Source: Rhodococcus sp. 4CII (lineage in GTDB: Bacteria > Actinomycetota > Actinomycetes > Mycobacteriales > Mycobacteriaceae). From it: DNA of 64,000 bases. The position numbers were made by a program, and so were the translations under genes. Every line of letters begins with the position of its first letter. The stretch's first letter is position 1. Below are positions 1-8,440 of the stretch, piece by piece. The notes under the pieces are model-generated. The model saw only the letters and a program-made list of their open reading frames with translations, ran no database searches and was not told the origin of the DNA. Location: assembly GCF_014256275.1 (NCBI RefSeq), contig NZ_JACCFE010000005.1, positions 62,001-126,000 on the forward strand, read 5' to 3'.

Positions 1-2
1 TG

Positions 3-92
3 ATCGCCTCGATGCGCGCCAATCCCGGACAGTACGGTCCAAGCGACATCGCCGACACGGTGCTCGCGCGCCTAGATCGCCTCGGAGAATAG
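3..92 (+). CDS. C-terminal end of an unrecognised protein (partial)
   Basis: The window opens inside a reading frame that ends with TAG at 90-92. The last 29 residues end in GPSDIADTVLARLDRLGE, a helix-like charged tail. The codons favour G/C in the third position, as expected for real coding sequence here. Too little remains to name the family. It runs in the same direction as the oxidoreductase that starts more than 600 bp downstream, so the two are unlikely to be tightly coupled. Confidence 0.45.
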   Translation: MASMRANPGQYGPSDIADTVLARLDRLGE

Positions 93-725
93 GTACCGGT
101 GCATCGTCGACCGTTCCGATGCCTGGCCCCACGCAGATCGGCAACAAGACGAGATTGAATCCGTACCCGTATTGAAAGGCGAGGAGCGGCGCGCACGGGT
201 ATGGCCGTACCCCCGTTCATGAGCGGCCAAGAGGAGGTGAACCTGCGACGAGACCGTCGAGCACTCGGACACATTCGCCTGAATCAAACTTCAGTGTGAC
301 AGGGCGCGTCGACCGGGTGGTTGAGCAATCAGTTCTGTCGCAATCGAAGTCAGTGAATTGCCCTTCCCGATGCGAGATCTTGCGGCCGCAGTTCACCGTC
401 GCCGATCCGTTGCACGCATCACAATGGGCCAGTGGAAGCGGCCTACCCGTCATACCGGATCACCCGCGCAGGCTAAGCCGTTCGTCCTATCTCAAGGCGG
501 CTCTTCGACGCAGTTCAATCGCGACGAAGCGCTATTCCCCGCGCGGGGCCGGCACCCTATCGTGGGTGATGACCGTGTCTTACGCGCGATGGTGACTGCA
601 GCTCCGAACCTGCATGAAGACCGGAGGGTTCGATTGGATCGCACCATCTCGGAGTCCGCATTGACCACCACCAACTACCTGGCATACCTGCCGCCAGCTC
701 GGCATGGCTGGAGAAGGGAGAGCAC
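93..725. other. intergenic stretch without a supported gene
   Basis: About 630 bp with several short overlapping frames on both strands, none with a ribosome binding site plus recognisable protein. I see no tRNA, hairpin terminator or copy of the recurring palindromes. The last part, ending in a purine-rich GGAGAAGGGAG, must hold the promoter and leader of the oxidoreductase starting at 726. It could also contain decayed coding sequence. Confidence 0.4.
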
Positions 726-1736
726 GTGAACGTGACGGCGATGCAAGTTTGCCGAGGTGGAGGCCTCGACAAGATCGTTCGCATCGAGCTGCCATCCCGG
801 CCCCCGGACTGGGGCGAAGTGCGAGTTCGCGTGCACGCCAGCTCACTCAACTTCCACGACTATGCAGTCGTCAGTGGTCTCACCGCGCCTAGCGCAGACC
901 GGATCCCACTCTCCGACGGTGCCGGTGTCGTCCTCGAGGTCGGACCTGGCGTCACGGGGTTGGAGGCCGGAGACCACGTCGTGAGTACGTTCTTCCCAGG
1001 CTGGCCGGATGGACGACCCACAGTCGGTGGCTTCGACACCGTTCCCGGCGATGGCATCGATGGGTTCGCCCGTACAGAGGTCACGATGCCAGTAGCGGCC
1101 TTCACCCGTGCGCCACACCGATACAGCCACGCGGAAGCCGCCACACTCACCACCGCCGGAGTCACCGCTTGGCGGGCCCTGTTCACCGAGGGCAACCTGC
1201 GGCCCGGCGAGACGGTGCTCGTACAAGGGACCGGCGGCGTCTCGATCTTTGCCCTGCAGTTCGCCAAGCTCGTCGGCGCAACTGTCATCGCCACAACGTC
1301 CACCGCGAACAAAGAAGCCCGGCTCGAGCAGCTCGGCGCCGATCACGTCATCAACTACCGGTCCACACCAGAGTGGGGTGCGGAGGCCCGCGCGGTCACC
1401 GGCGGCCGCGGCGTCGACCATGTGATCGAGGTCGGAGGAGCCCAAACTCTCGAGCAGTCCATGATCGCCGCCGCAACCGGCGGGCGTATTGCGCTGATCG
1501 GTGTCCTCGGCGGTATGGGAGCCTCGGTGCCGCTCGGGTTGGCACTCGCACGGCAGGTGCGAATCCGGGCCCTCCTTGTCGGAAGCCGGCGCGATCAACT
1601 CGACATGATCGGCGCACTCGAAAACTCGAGTCTGAGACCCGTAGTGGACACCACCTTCGAACTCGCTGACCTCGCCGGTGCCTTCGAACACCAAGAAGCC
1701 GGCCGTCATCTCGGCAAGATTTGCATCACCATCTGA
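726..1736 (+). CDS. zinc-independent MDR-family alcohol dehydrogenase / quinone oxidoreductase
   Basis: A 336-residue medium-chain dehydrogenase/reductase. The N-terminal GroES-like fold (about 1-125) has HASSLNFHDYAVVSG and LSDGAGVVLEVGPGV. The Rossmann domain has the NAD(P)-binding GTGGVSIFALQFAKLVGA (around 165-180) followed by TTSTANKEARLEQLGADHVI. The Cys/His catalytic-zinc ligands of true alcohol dehydrogenases are absent, so it belongs to the zinc-free quinone-oxidoreductase/enoyl-reductase side of the superfamily. The start is GTG with AAGGGAG just upstream; a second in-frame GTG follows two codons later. It stands alone, about 100 bp before moaA. Substrate unknown; reduction of an unsaturated carbonyl or oxidation of an alcohol is possible. 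Confidence 0.8.
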   Translation: MNVTAMQVCRGGGLDKIVRIELPSRPPDWGEVRVRVHASSLNFHDYAVVSGLTAPSADRIPLSDGAGVVLEVGPGVTGLEAGDHVVSTFFPGWPDGRPTVGGFDTVPGDGIDGFARTEVTMPVAAFTRAPHRYSHAEAATLTTAGVTAWRALFTEGNLRPGETVLVQGTGGVSIFALQFAKLVGATVIATTSTANKEARLEQLGADHVINYRSTPEWGAEARAVTGGRGVDHVIEVGGAQTLEQSMIAAATGGRIALIGVLGGMGASVPLGLALARQVRIRALLVGSRRDQLDMIGALENSSLRPVVDTTFELADLAGAFEHQEAGRHLGKICITI

Positions 1737-1834
1737 CCGCAGAAAGCAGGCACCAGCACACTCGCGTCGTACTCCGACTGCGGTGTCAGTGAACAGCAAT
1801 CGAGTCGGGTGATAAAGATACGGAGGACTACGCG

Positions 1835-2890
1835 ATGGCCACGGTCGAAATGGGCATCCCCACTGTGCGGTCCTCTCCCTCCCCGGCAGGACGCCCTGAG
1901 GTTCCTCATCTGGTCGACCGCTTCGGCCGGGTGGCCAGGGACCTACGCGTGTCGATCACCGAGAAGTGCTCCCTGCGCTGCACCTATTGCATGCCCGAGG
2001 AAGGTCTGCCTGCCATCCCGGCTGGGCAGTTGCTAACCACCGGCGAAATCGTCCGTCTGGTCGACCTCGCCGTCCAACACCTCGGGGTCCGTGAGGTGCG
2101 GTTCACCGGCGGTGAGCCGCTCATGCGCGCGGACCTCGAGCGGATCATCGCCGGGTGCGCGAAGGAGGTGCCGGACATTCCGCTCGCTATGACCACCAAC
2201 GCGGTCGGGCTCGAGCATCGGGCACGTAGGCTCGCCGACGCTGGCCTGACCCGGATCAACGTCTCCCTCGACACCGTCGACCGGGGGCACTTCGCGTCGC
2301 TGACCCGGCGGGACCGACTGCCCTCGGTGCTCGCCGGCATCCGGGCCGCGGTCGCCGCCGGGCTTGCCCCGGTGAAGATAAATGCCGTTCTGATGCCCGC
2401 GACACTGAGCGGAGCGGCGGACCTGCTGCAATGGTGCCTGGACGAGGGGGTGGAGTTGCGGTTCATCGAGCAGATGCCACTCGACGCCGATCACGAATGG
2501 TCGCGCGAGACTATGGTTCCCGCCGATCGGCTGCTGTCCGCGCTGGGTACGCGCTTCGAACTCGAGGAGATCGGCCGGGACGATCGAGCGGCGCCTGCCG
2601 AGCTATGGCGGGTCAACGGCGGCACCGCGACAGTGGGTATCATCGGCTCGGTCACGCGGTCGTTCTGTGCCGACTGCGATCGCACGCGCCTGACCGCCGA
2701 AGGCACAGTACGGTCGTGCCTGTTCAGTGACACCGAGATCGACCTGCGCGGTGCGATGCGGTCCGGAGCAGGCGACGAACAATTGGCGCAGCTGTGGCGC
2801 GGCGCCATGTGGAACAAGTGGGCGGGGCACGGTATCGATGTCGCCAGCTTCGCACCTCCTGTGCGCAGTATGGGAGCGATTGGTGGCTGA
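1835..2890 (+). CDS. moaA: GTP 3',8-cyclase MoaA (molybdenum cofactor biosynthesis)
   Basis: A radical-SAM enzyme converting GTP to 3',8-cyclo-7,8-dihydro-GTP, the first step of molybdopterin synthesis. At 351 residues it is of normal length. The N-terminal cluster motif CSLRCTYCMPEEG (about 47-59) gives CX3CX2C. RFTGGEPLMR is the SAM-binding GGE motif, and FCADCDRTRLTAEGTVRSCLF carries the C-terminal cluster cysteines. It ends in the double glycine GAIGG needed for activity in MoaA proteins. ATG is preceded by CGGAGG. No other moa gene is nearby, so it probably acts with genes elsewhere. Its presence, with fdhD at 24.2 kb and a molybdopterin oxidoreductase at 41.6-44 kb, suggests extra cofactor for that enzyme. 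Confidence 0.95.
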   Translation: MATVEMGIPTVRSSPSPAGRPEVPHLVDRFGRVARDLRVSITEKCSLRCTYCMPEEGLPAIPAGQLLTTGEIVRLVDLAVQHLGVREVRFTGGEPLMRADLERIIAGCAKEVPDIPLAMTTNAVGLEHRARRLADAGLTRINVSLDTVDRGHFASLTRRDRLPSVLAGIRAAVAAGLAPVKINAVLMPATLSGAADLLQWCLDEGVELRFIEQMPLDADHEWSRETMVPADRLLSALGTRFELEEIGRDDRAAPAELWRVNGGTATVGIIGSVTRSFCADCDRTRLTAEGTVRSCLFSDTEIDLRGAMRSGAGDEQLAQLWRGAMWNKWAGHGIDVASFAPPVRSMGAIGG

Positions 2891-3455
2891 CCTCGATGTG
2901 TGACGGCGGAATCCGTCACTTTCCGGTAGTTCACGACCATGACTGTAGAGGGCGCCGAGGGAACCTGGAGGTTCCGGTCTCGGTCACGATGAGTGGCATT
3001 GCGCGCCGGATCCGACCTGATGTTGCGAAGGTATTCCGGCGCCGCGTTCTGGTGGGCGTCGACTGACCTGTGACCGCAGCGTCTTGGCCGGTATCCAATT
3101 GGACCTGTTCCGCTGTTTGCAGGCGGTTCGGGATATTCGGATCGATAATCCGAGAGGTGTGTGCCGTCCGCCGCGACGCATGTAGTCGGCGGACGGCACA
3201 CCGTTGCCGCCGTCCCGCTTGGCTGAATGTCGGATCAAGGCACGCGGGGACGCCGGAGTTGTGGGTGCGCAGCAAGCCGCGGTTTGCGGATGCCCGCCGG
3301 TTCTATGATCCTCGAAAGGTATTGCAGAATAAAGCTAATGGTGCAGTTGCAAGTTTAGCCTGACATTCATGTGTCCAGTTCATGCCGTGTTGTTTGTCGC
3401 CCTGCTTCGAGTGGAGTCGCATGGGTAGGAACAGCTTTGGCGTACATCAGCAGGC
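2891..3455. other. intergenic region between moaA and the GntR/FCD gene
   Basis: About 565 bp between the end of moaA and the end of the convergent regulator gene. Apart from a strong hairpin at 3159-3201 I see nothing convincing: the short frames on both strands lack ribosome binding sites and recognisable motifs. The last 120 bp or so before the regulator are relatively AT-rich for this DNA. Confidence 0.4.
3159..3201. terminator. perfect 15-bp inverted repeat, likely terminator hairpin
   Basis: Left arm 3159-3173 (GTGTGCCGTCCGCCG) pairs perfectly with 3187-3201, with a 13-nt loop. There is no T-tract after it, as is common for actinobacterial hairpin terminators. It lies between the ends of two convergent genes, moaA and the GntR/FCD regulator, and could stop transcription from both sides. 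A protein-binding role cannot be excluded. Confidence 0.5.
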
Positions 3456-4142
3456 TCAGTGCACGCCGCTCGACAAGTGGTCTCCTTGGGAGCGAATCGC
3501 ATAGAGTGCGTTGGCAATACTCTCGAAATGCTGGCGCATCGCAGCCTCCGCAGCCTCCGGATTGCCGGCGCAGATTTGAGTGACAATCTCGGTGTGCTCG
3601 CGTAATGACTGTGTGAGCCTGACTGGCTGCATGAGCAATCGCGACTGATGTCGTGCTACTTGCCCGTGCAGGCGATCGAGAATGGCGACCGCCGACCGCT
3701 GCGCCCCGATCTCACGGATTCGGCGGTGAAGTGTCTCTCCTAAATGCGCAAATTCGAAGATATCGCGTGCCGAGGCGGCGGTGGTCAAAGCGGCGCCCAA
3801 CGCGGTGAGCTCGTTAAACTCGGCTGCGGTGGCATTCTTGGCAGCCTTTGCGGCGCATAACCCTTCGATGACCATGCGAACCTCGGTGATTTCGGCGGCC
3901 TCCTCTGGGGATATCGAGCGGACTCGTGCGCCTCGGTTCTGGATCCGTTCCACGAGCCCTTCGCTGACGAGGTCCTGTAAGGCGCCACGTACAGCTGCAC
4001 GACTGGCATCGAACTGCACACAGAGATCGGCTTCGATCATGCGCTGGTTCGGGACGAACTCGCTCTCGAGGATCGCCGCACGGATGAGGTTGCACACCCT
4101 GACCTGATCGGTGATTCCCGCAGCGGGATCCGTTGTCGGCAT
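3456..4142 (-). CDS. GntR family (FCD subfamily) transcriptional regulator
   Basis: A 228-residue one-component regulator. The N-terminal winged helix (about 10-75) has the usual order: NLIRAAILESEFVPNQRMIE, then FDASRAAVRGALQDLVSEGLV with the recognition helix, then RGARVRSISPEEAAEITEVR. The C-terminal helical FCD domain (about 85-215) has FAHLGETLHRRI and SLREHTEIV, where the metal- and ligand-binding histidines sit. The ATG at 4142 is chosen because the winged-helix domain starts right after it; longer in-frame starts would add an unrelated arginine-rich tail. It runs in the same direction as the CoA-ligase operon (4267-8288) and ends it, so it is a candidate regulator of that operon, with an aromatic acid or CoA ester as ligand. 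Confidence 0.88.
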   Translation of the reverse strand: MPTTDPAAGITDQVRVCNLIRAAILESEFVPNQRMIEADLCVQFDASRAAVRGALQDLVSEGLVERIQNRGARVRSISPEEAAEITEVRMVIEGLCAAKAAKNATAAEFNELTALGAALTTAASARDIFEFAHLGETLHRRIREIGAQRSAVAILDRLHGQVARHQSRLLMQPVRLTQSLREHTEIVTQICAGNPEAAEAAMRQHFESIANALYAIRSQGDHLSSGVH

Positions 4143-4266
4143 GACCACTCCGCTCGATTTCACTAATTCGGGTTCGTGTCTGCAGTGGTGAGACGCGGGA
4201 TCGCCGCGTCTCACCAGTGCACGCCGTGCGCAGACAACACGGCGTGGAATTGCCCAGTGACCGCTC

Positions 4267-4728
4267 CTATGGGTACTGGCGAACCAGGATGGTGGCGATG
4301 CATGCGGGTTTGGTGCCGCCATCGATCTCGAAGGTCATCGTCACCGTGAGCTGGATACCGCCGGCGACATCGGTGACCGAATCGAGGACGACTCCAGCGC
4401 GGACTTTACTGCCGACGGGGACTGGTGCGGGGAAGCGGACCCGATCACACCCGTAGTTCACGCCCATGCTGAAGCCGGACAGCTCGAGAACCTGCGGGAG
4501 GAGCAGCGGAACCAGCGACAAGGTGAGGTATCCGTGAGCGATGGGGCCGCCGAAGGGTCCGTCCTTGGCGCGTTCGGGGTCCACATGAAGCCATTGGTGG
4601 TCTCCGGTGGCGTCGGCGAACTGGTTGACGCTCTCCTGCGTGATTTCGACCCAGTCGCTGTACCCGAGTAGCTCACCCGTCGGTAGTGCCTTGACTCCAT
4701 CGATTCCGTTGACAGTCGTCGCGCTCAT
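4267..4728 (-). CDS. MaoC-like (R)-enoyl-CoA hydratase
   Basis: A 153-residue single-hotdog protein. The hydratase-2 active-site region is ATGDHQWLHVDPERA followed by FGGPIAHGYLTLSLV, giving the Asp and His expected to add water across the enoyl-CoA double bond. Length is normal for bacterial single-domain MaoC proteins, which act as dimers. ATG has GAGAGGA upstream. It is the last gene of an operon with an amidohydrolase, an acyl-CoA ligase and an SDR. In the Rhodococcus hydroxycinnamate pathway (cou genes) the same four families activate the acid, hydrate the side chain, oxidise it and split off acetyl-CoA, so hydration of a cinnamoyl-CoA is the best guess. That is inference from context. 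Confidence 0.82.
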   Translation of the reverse strand: MSATTVNGIDGVKALPTGELLGYSDWVEITQESVNQFADATGDHQWLHVDPERAKDGPFGGPIAHGYLTLSLVPLLLPQVLELSGFSMGVNYGCDRVRFPAPVPVGSKVRAGVVLDSVTDVAGGIQLTVTMTFEIDGGTKPACIATILVRQYP

Positions 4729-4768
4729 TGTGTCCTCTCTTCACTCTTCATAGGTTGTCCCAACGTCA

Positions 4769-5665
4769 TCACAGGTCGAGGGGCTTCGGTGTGTAATCCT
4801 GCAGCTCACTCGCCAACGCTGCCGAGAACACATCGTCGACCGACTGGGGTGTCCAGCCGCCGGCGGAGAACTGCTCGTGCACCTCGGAGGGATGCGTCCA
4901 CAGCGCGATCCGGTCGCCGCCGACCGCGATCGCCTGCCCGGTCACATGCGAGGAGGCCTTCGACGCCAGGTACACCACCAGCGGGGAGACATCGTCGGGT
5001 GTGCCAAGTCCGATGCGGCGCGCCTTCTCCGGGATCGGTTCGCCCGCTTCTGCCTTCTCCACGAGTTCGCCGAGACCCGGGATGGTGGCAACCATGCGAG
5101 TCAGGGCGGTGGGAATGATCGCGTTGACGGTGACGTCGAGCTTCTTGCATTCGGCAGCCCAAGTACGCATCATCGCCACGATCGCCCCCTTGGAGGCCGA
5201 GTACGCGGTCTGGCCGAAGCTGGCTCGCTGGCCGGCCGGCGAACCGACGAGGATCAGCCGCCCACCGTCACCCTGCTGCCGAAACTGATCAACGGCAGCC
5301 CGTCCACAGGTAAAGGTGCCTCGAAGATGGCTACCCACGACGAGATCGAAGTCCTCGTCAGTGGTGTTGCGCAGCGTCTTGTCTCGGAGTGCCCCGGCGT
5401 TGGTGACCATGACGTCGAGTCGCCCGAATTCGGATACTGCCCGCTGAACCAGCGCCTCCGCCACATCGGAGGTACCTACCGGGGCAACCTCCGCCACGGC
5501 GCGCCCGCCCTTCGACACGATGCTCTCGACGGTGTCCTTCGCGACGTCCCCATCGAGGTCGTTGACGACGACCGCGGCACCGGCCGCGGCGAGTCCGTGG
5601 GCATACGCCCGGCCGAGTCCGCGTCCGGATCCGGTGACAATTGCGACAGTTCCCTGCAAACTCAT
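4769..5665 (-). CDS. SDR family beta-hydroxyacyl-CoA dehydrogenase-like oxidoreductase
   Basis: A 298-residue short-chain dehydrogenase. The NAD(P)-binding TGSGRGLGRAYAHGLAAAGA is at about 10-29, NDLDGD is the cofactor-selecting strand, and YSASKGAIVAMMR carries the YxxxK catalytic pair. The tail after about residue 240 (WTHPSEVHEQFSAGGWTP) is typical of SDRs fused or partnered with MaoC hydratases in beta-oxidation. Two adjacent ATGs are possible; AAGGAG lies at better spacing from the second (5665) than from the first (5668). It sits between the MaoC and ligase genes and would oxidise the beta-hydroxyacyl-CoA made by the hydratase. Confidence 0.85.
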   Translation of the reverse strand: MSLQGTVAIVTGSGRGLGRAYAHGLAAAGAAVVVNDLDGDVAKDTVESIVSKGGRAVAEVAPVGTSDVAEALVQRAVSEFGRLDVMVTNAGALRDKTLRNTTDEDFDLVVGSHLRGTFTCGRAAVDQFRQQGDGGRLILVGSPAGQRASFGQTAYSASKGAIVAMMRTWAAECKKLDVTVNAIIPTALTRMVATIPGLGELVEKAEAGEPIPEKARRIGLGTPDDVSPLVVYLASKASSHVTGQAIAVGGDRIALWTHPSEVHEQFSAGGWTPQSVDDVFSAALASELQDYTPKPLDL

Positions 5666-5781
5666 CATTACTCCTTCGCAGCCGTCGGCTGCGGTTCTCG
5701 TATCATCGATCGGGTTGGTTGGCCCGAAATGTACTTACTTACGTTGTCGCGCAGTGAATTTAGCGACACAGGAAAGTTTGG

Positions 5782-7410
5782 TTACTGCGCTGACATCATT
5801 GTCACTTGCTGCTTGGCCCAGGATATTTCGATCTTGCCGGTCGGTGTTCGCGGTAGGCGGTCGAGGAGGACAACCGTGCGCGGGACCTTGTATCCGGCGA
5901 GTTCCTGCCGAACCCAGTACTGCAGATCTTCCTCGGTCACTGTGCTCGCGGCATCGATGGCGACGACGGCTGCGACTTGTTCACCCCACTTCGGGTCCGG
6001 TGCACCGACAACGACGCAGTCTCGGACGTCTGGATGGGTGAGCAGTACGTCCTCGACCTCCTGGGGATGTACCTTCTCGCCACCGGTGTTGATCACCCCG
6101 GATTGGCGTCCGAGAAATCGGATGGAACCGTCCTCGTGCACCTCCACGAAGTCTCCGGGAAGGGAGTACCGGACACCACCGATGACGCGGAAGGTCAGCG
6201 CCGTCTTGCCCTCGTCCTTGTAGTAACCGAGAGGGGAGGGGCCGCTGTAGGCGAGGACACCGGTGGTCCCGCTGCCCGGTAGCACCTCGTTGTCGTGCTC
6301 GTCGAACACCTTCGTCGCCGGCACCGGGAAAAACTTGGCGGGGAGGTCGTCGATCGAGGACGTGGTCGCGAATACGAACGGTCCGCCCTCGCTCGAGCCG
6401 ATCGCATCGATGATGGTGACGTCGGCCCGCTCGTGAAGCGACTGTTTGAGATGGTCGCTGAACGCGGTGCCGGAGCTGAGCACGGTCCGCAAACTGCTCA
6501 GATCATAGGGCTGTCCGTCGGTTTCGGACCGGGTGAGCTCGTCGATCAGCGGCGAACAGACGGCGTTTCCGGCGACGATAATCGTCTTGACGTGCTTGTC
6601 CTGCACGATCGACCACACCCGGGAAGGGTCCAGGCCACCCGGGTCGGCGAGGACCACGGTCCCACCGAGCAGCATCGTGCCGATCGTGTTGAACAGACCG
6701 GTGGCGTGCATGAGCGGCACGACCGGCATGGTGACCGGGACCATCCCGCGAACGCTTGCCTCTCGGGCGGCGTCGACGGCGTCGGCGATCGTGGTGGGCA
6801 GGTCACGCCCAACCGGCCGGTAGACGGGCACTGCCAGCGAATGCAGAAGGTCCCGGTGTCGCCAGATCACCCCTTTAGGGCGACCGGTGGTGCCTCCGGT
6901 GTACATGAACAATGTGTCGGTTCCCGGCCGCGGTGCCTGCGGAAGTGGTGGGTGCGCGGCGATCACGCCGTCCAGGTCGTCGCCCGTGGCAGACCCCACC
7001 GTCTTTCCGCCGGCGCGCAGGGCCACGGCCAGCGTGGGGACCGCGTCGACGATACCGTCGACGTTGGCTGCCAGCTGATCGCTGTAGACCAGGGCGTGAG
7101 CATCCGCGTCGGTGAGTAACGAGGCCAGTTCGGAACCGGTGTACCGGTAGTTGGCGTTGACCGGGACCGCCCCGATCTTGAACGCGGCGAACACCGTCTC
7201 GAGGTACGCGGCACTGTTGTAGAGGTAGCACGCGACGGTGTCGCCGGCGGCCACACCGGATTGCTGCAGAGCAGTCGCGAGCCTGGCTGACCGCTCCTCG
7301 AATTGGGCGTAGGTGTACTCGCTGTCCGGTGTGGAGATGGCGATACGGTCGGGCACGGCTTCTGCGACGGCCTCGAGGATCGTGCCAAAACTGACGTCGA
7401 TGGTCCTCAG
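5782..7410 (-). CDS. AMP-dependent acyl-CoA synthetase / aryl-CoA ligase
   Basis: An ANL-superfamily ligase of about 542 residues. MYTGGTTGRPKGV is the phosphate-binding loop, IGSSEGGPFVF holds the acyl-adenylate motif, LPGDFVEVHEDGSIRFLGRQ the ribose-binding Asp and hinge, and PRTPTGKIEI the catalytic lysine. No ATG/GTG/TTG fits the family N-terminus: the conserved region begins TIDVSFGTILEAVAEAVPDR. A CTG at 7410 sits exactly there, after GGAAAGG, and overlaps the amidohydrolase stop by four bases (CTGA). The next upstream start (7521) would force a 114-bp overlap and an unrelated N-terminus. In the operon it would activate a cinnamic or related acid. Confidence 0.85.
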   Translation of the reverse strand: MRTIDVSFGTILEAVAEAVPDRIAISTPDSEYTYAQFEERSARLATALQQSGVAAGDTVACYLYNSAAYLETVFAAFKIGAVPVNANYRYTGSELASLLTDADAHALVYSDQLAANVDGIVDAVPTLAVALRAGGKTVGSATGDDLDGVIAAHPPLPQAPRPGTDTLFMYTGGTTGRPKGVIWRHRDLLHSLAVPVYRPVGRDLPTTIADAVDAAREASVRGMVPVTMPVVPLMHATGLFNTIGTMLLGGTVVLADPGGLDPSRVWSIVQDKHVKTIIVAGNAVCSPLIDELTRSETDGQPYDLSSLRTVLSSGTAFSDHLKQSLHERADVTIIDAIGSSEGGPFVFATTSSIDDLPAKFFPVPATKVFDEHDNEVLPGSGTTGVLAYSGPSPLGYYKDEGKTALTFRVIGGVRYSLPGDFVEVHEDGSIRFLGRQSGVINTGGEKVHPQEVEDVLLTHPDVRDCVVVGAPDPKWGEQVAAVVAIDAASTVTEEDLQYWVRQELAGYKVPRTVVLLDRLPRTPTGKIEISWAKQQVTMMSAQ

Positions 7411-8288
7411 CCCCTTTCCTTCTCGGTGCCGTTGAGACCGAACAGGCGGATGGCGTTTTCCTTGAGCACCAAGGGGCGAACTTCGTCCTTGATCGGCAGC
7501 TTTTCGAAGTCCTTCAGCCACCGGTCGGGGGTGATCGCCGGGAAGTCGGATCCGAACAGCACCTTCCGCTTCAGCAGTGAGTTGACCTGGGCCACCAGGT
7601 TCTCCGGGAAGTATTTCGGCGACCAGCCGGACAGGTCGATGTAGACCTGTGGCTTGTGCCCGGCCACGGCCAGTGCCTCGTCCTGCCAGGGGAACGAGGG
7701 GTGCGCGATGATGATCGGCATGTCCGGAAAATCCACCGCGACATCGTCGAGAAACAGCGGGTTGCTGTACTTGAGTCGAATCCCACCGCCGCCGCGCTGG
7801 CCTGCTCCGACACCGGTCTGGCCGCTGTGGAACAGCGCCGGCAGCCCGGCTTCGGCGATCACCTCGTAGAGGGGATACGCGCTGCGGTCGTTCGGGTAGA
7901 ACGCCTGCTCGCTGGGATGGAACTTGAAGCCGCGCACCTTGTGCTCATCGATCAGTCGCTTCGCCCACTTCACTCCCGCGGCACCCCGACCGGGATCGAC
8001 ACTGGCGAACGGCAACAGCACGTCCGCGTTCTCCGCTGCGAGCTCGGCGATTTCTTCATTGGACACCCGTGGCTCGCGACCGGACCGCACGGGGCTGTCC
8101 ACGGTGAACACCACTGCCGCCATGTTGCGCTCACGGTAGTAGTCGGCCAGCTCTGGAACGGTCAGTTCGGGCATATCACCGAAGACGTTCGCGATTTCGG
8201 AGGCGCCACCGCCGTCGGAGGCCGGTGTTCGCGTCGACGCCAACACGTGAGTGTGCACGTCGACGGCGACCAGTGTTTCGGTGTTCAT
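7407..8288 (-). CDS. amidohydrolase-family metal-dependent hydrolase
   Basis: A 293-residue TIM-barrel protein of the amidohydrolase superfamily. DVHTHVLAS at about 9-17 gives the HxH metal ligands; FHSGQTG and IAHPSFPWQ give further histidines; LFGSDFPAITP has the last-strand aspartate. This is the ACMSD/aryl-decarboxylase-like branch. In the Rhodococcus p-hydroxycinnamate pathway, a protein of this kind works after the ligase, hydratase and dehydrogenase to cleave the beta-keto thioester. First gene of the operon; ATG is preceded by CAGGA, and a palindromic site lies 125 bp upstream. Decarboxylation or a retro-Claisen-type hydrolysis are both possible; the context favours the latter. Confidence 0.82.
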   Translation of the reverse strand: MNTETLVAVDVHTHVLASTRTPASDGGGASEIANVFGDMPELTVPELADYYRERNMAAVVFTVDSPVRSGREPRVSNEEIAELAAENADVLLPFASVDPGRGAAGVKWAKRLIDEHKVRGFKFHPSEQAFYPNDRSAYPLYEVIAEAGLPALFHSGQTGVGAGQRGGGGIRLKYSNPLFLDDVAVDFPDMPIIIAHPSFPWQDEALAVAGHKPQVYIDLSGWSPKYFPENLVAQVNSLLKRKVLFGSDFPAITPDRWLKDFEKLPIKDEVRPLVLKENAIRLFGLNGTEKERG

Positions 8289-8412
8289 GCGGGTCCTGTT
8301 CGTTGTGGTGAAAAACGCTCGCTCGCGGCGGGCAAAATATTGTGAAATGCGCGTCTGTCCTGGATGTTACGAACTTCATCGAGTCCGGAACACCGCAAAC
8401 CGTCGCCACGAT

Positions 8413-8434
8413 GGCTGCGTCAAATGACGTAGCC
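8413..8434. promoter_or_regulatory. 7-2-7 palindromic operator (site 1)
   Basis: GGCTGCGTCA-AA-TGACGTAGCC, two 10-base arms with one mismatch around a 2-base centre. It lies in the gap upstream of the amidohydrolase operon, 125 bp before its ATG. It is a member of the recurring TACGTCA-N2-TGACGTA family also found near 20.2, 28.9, 40.6, 48.2 and 48.9 kb. Confidence 0.6.
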
Positions 8435-8440
8435 GCACGG

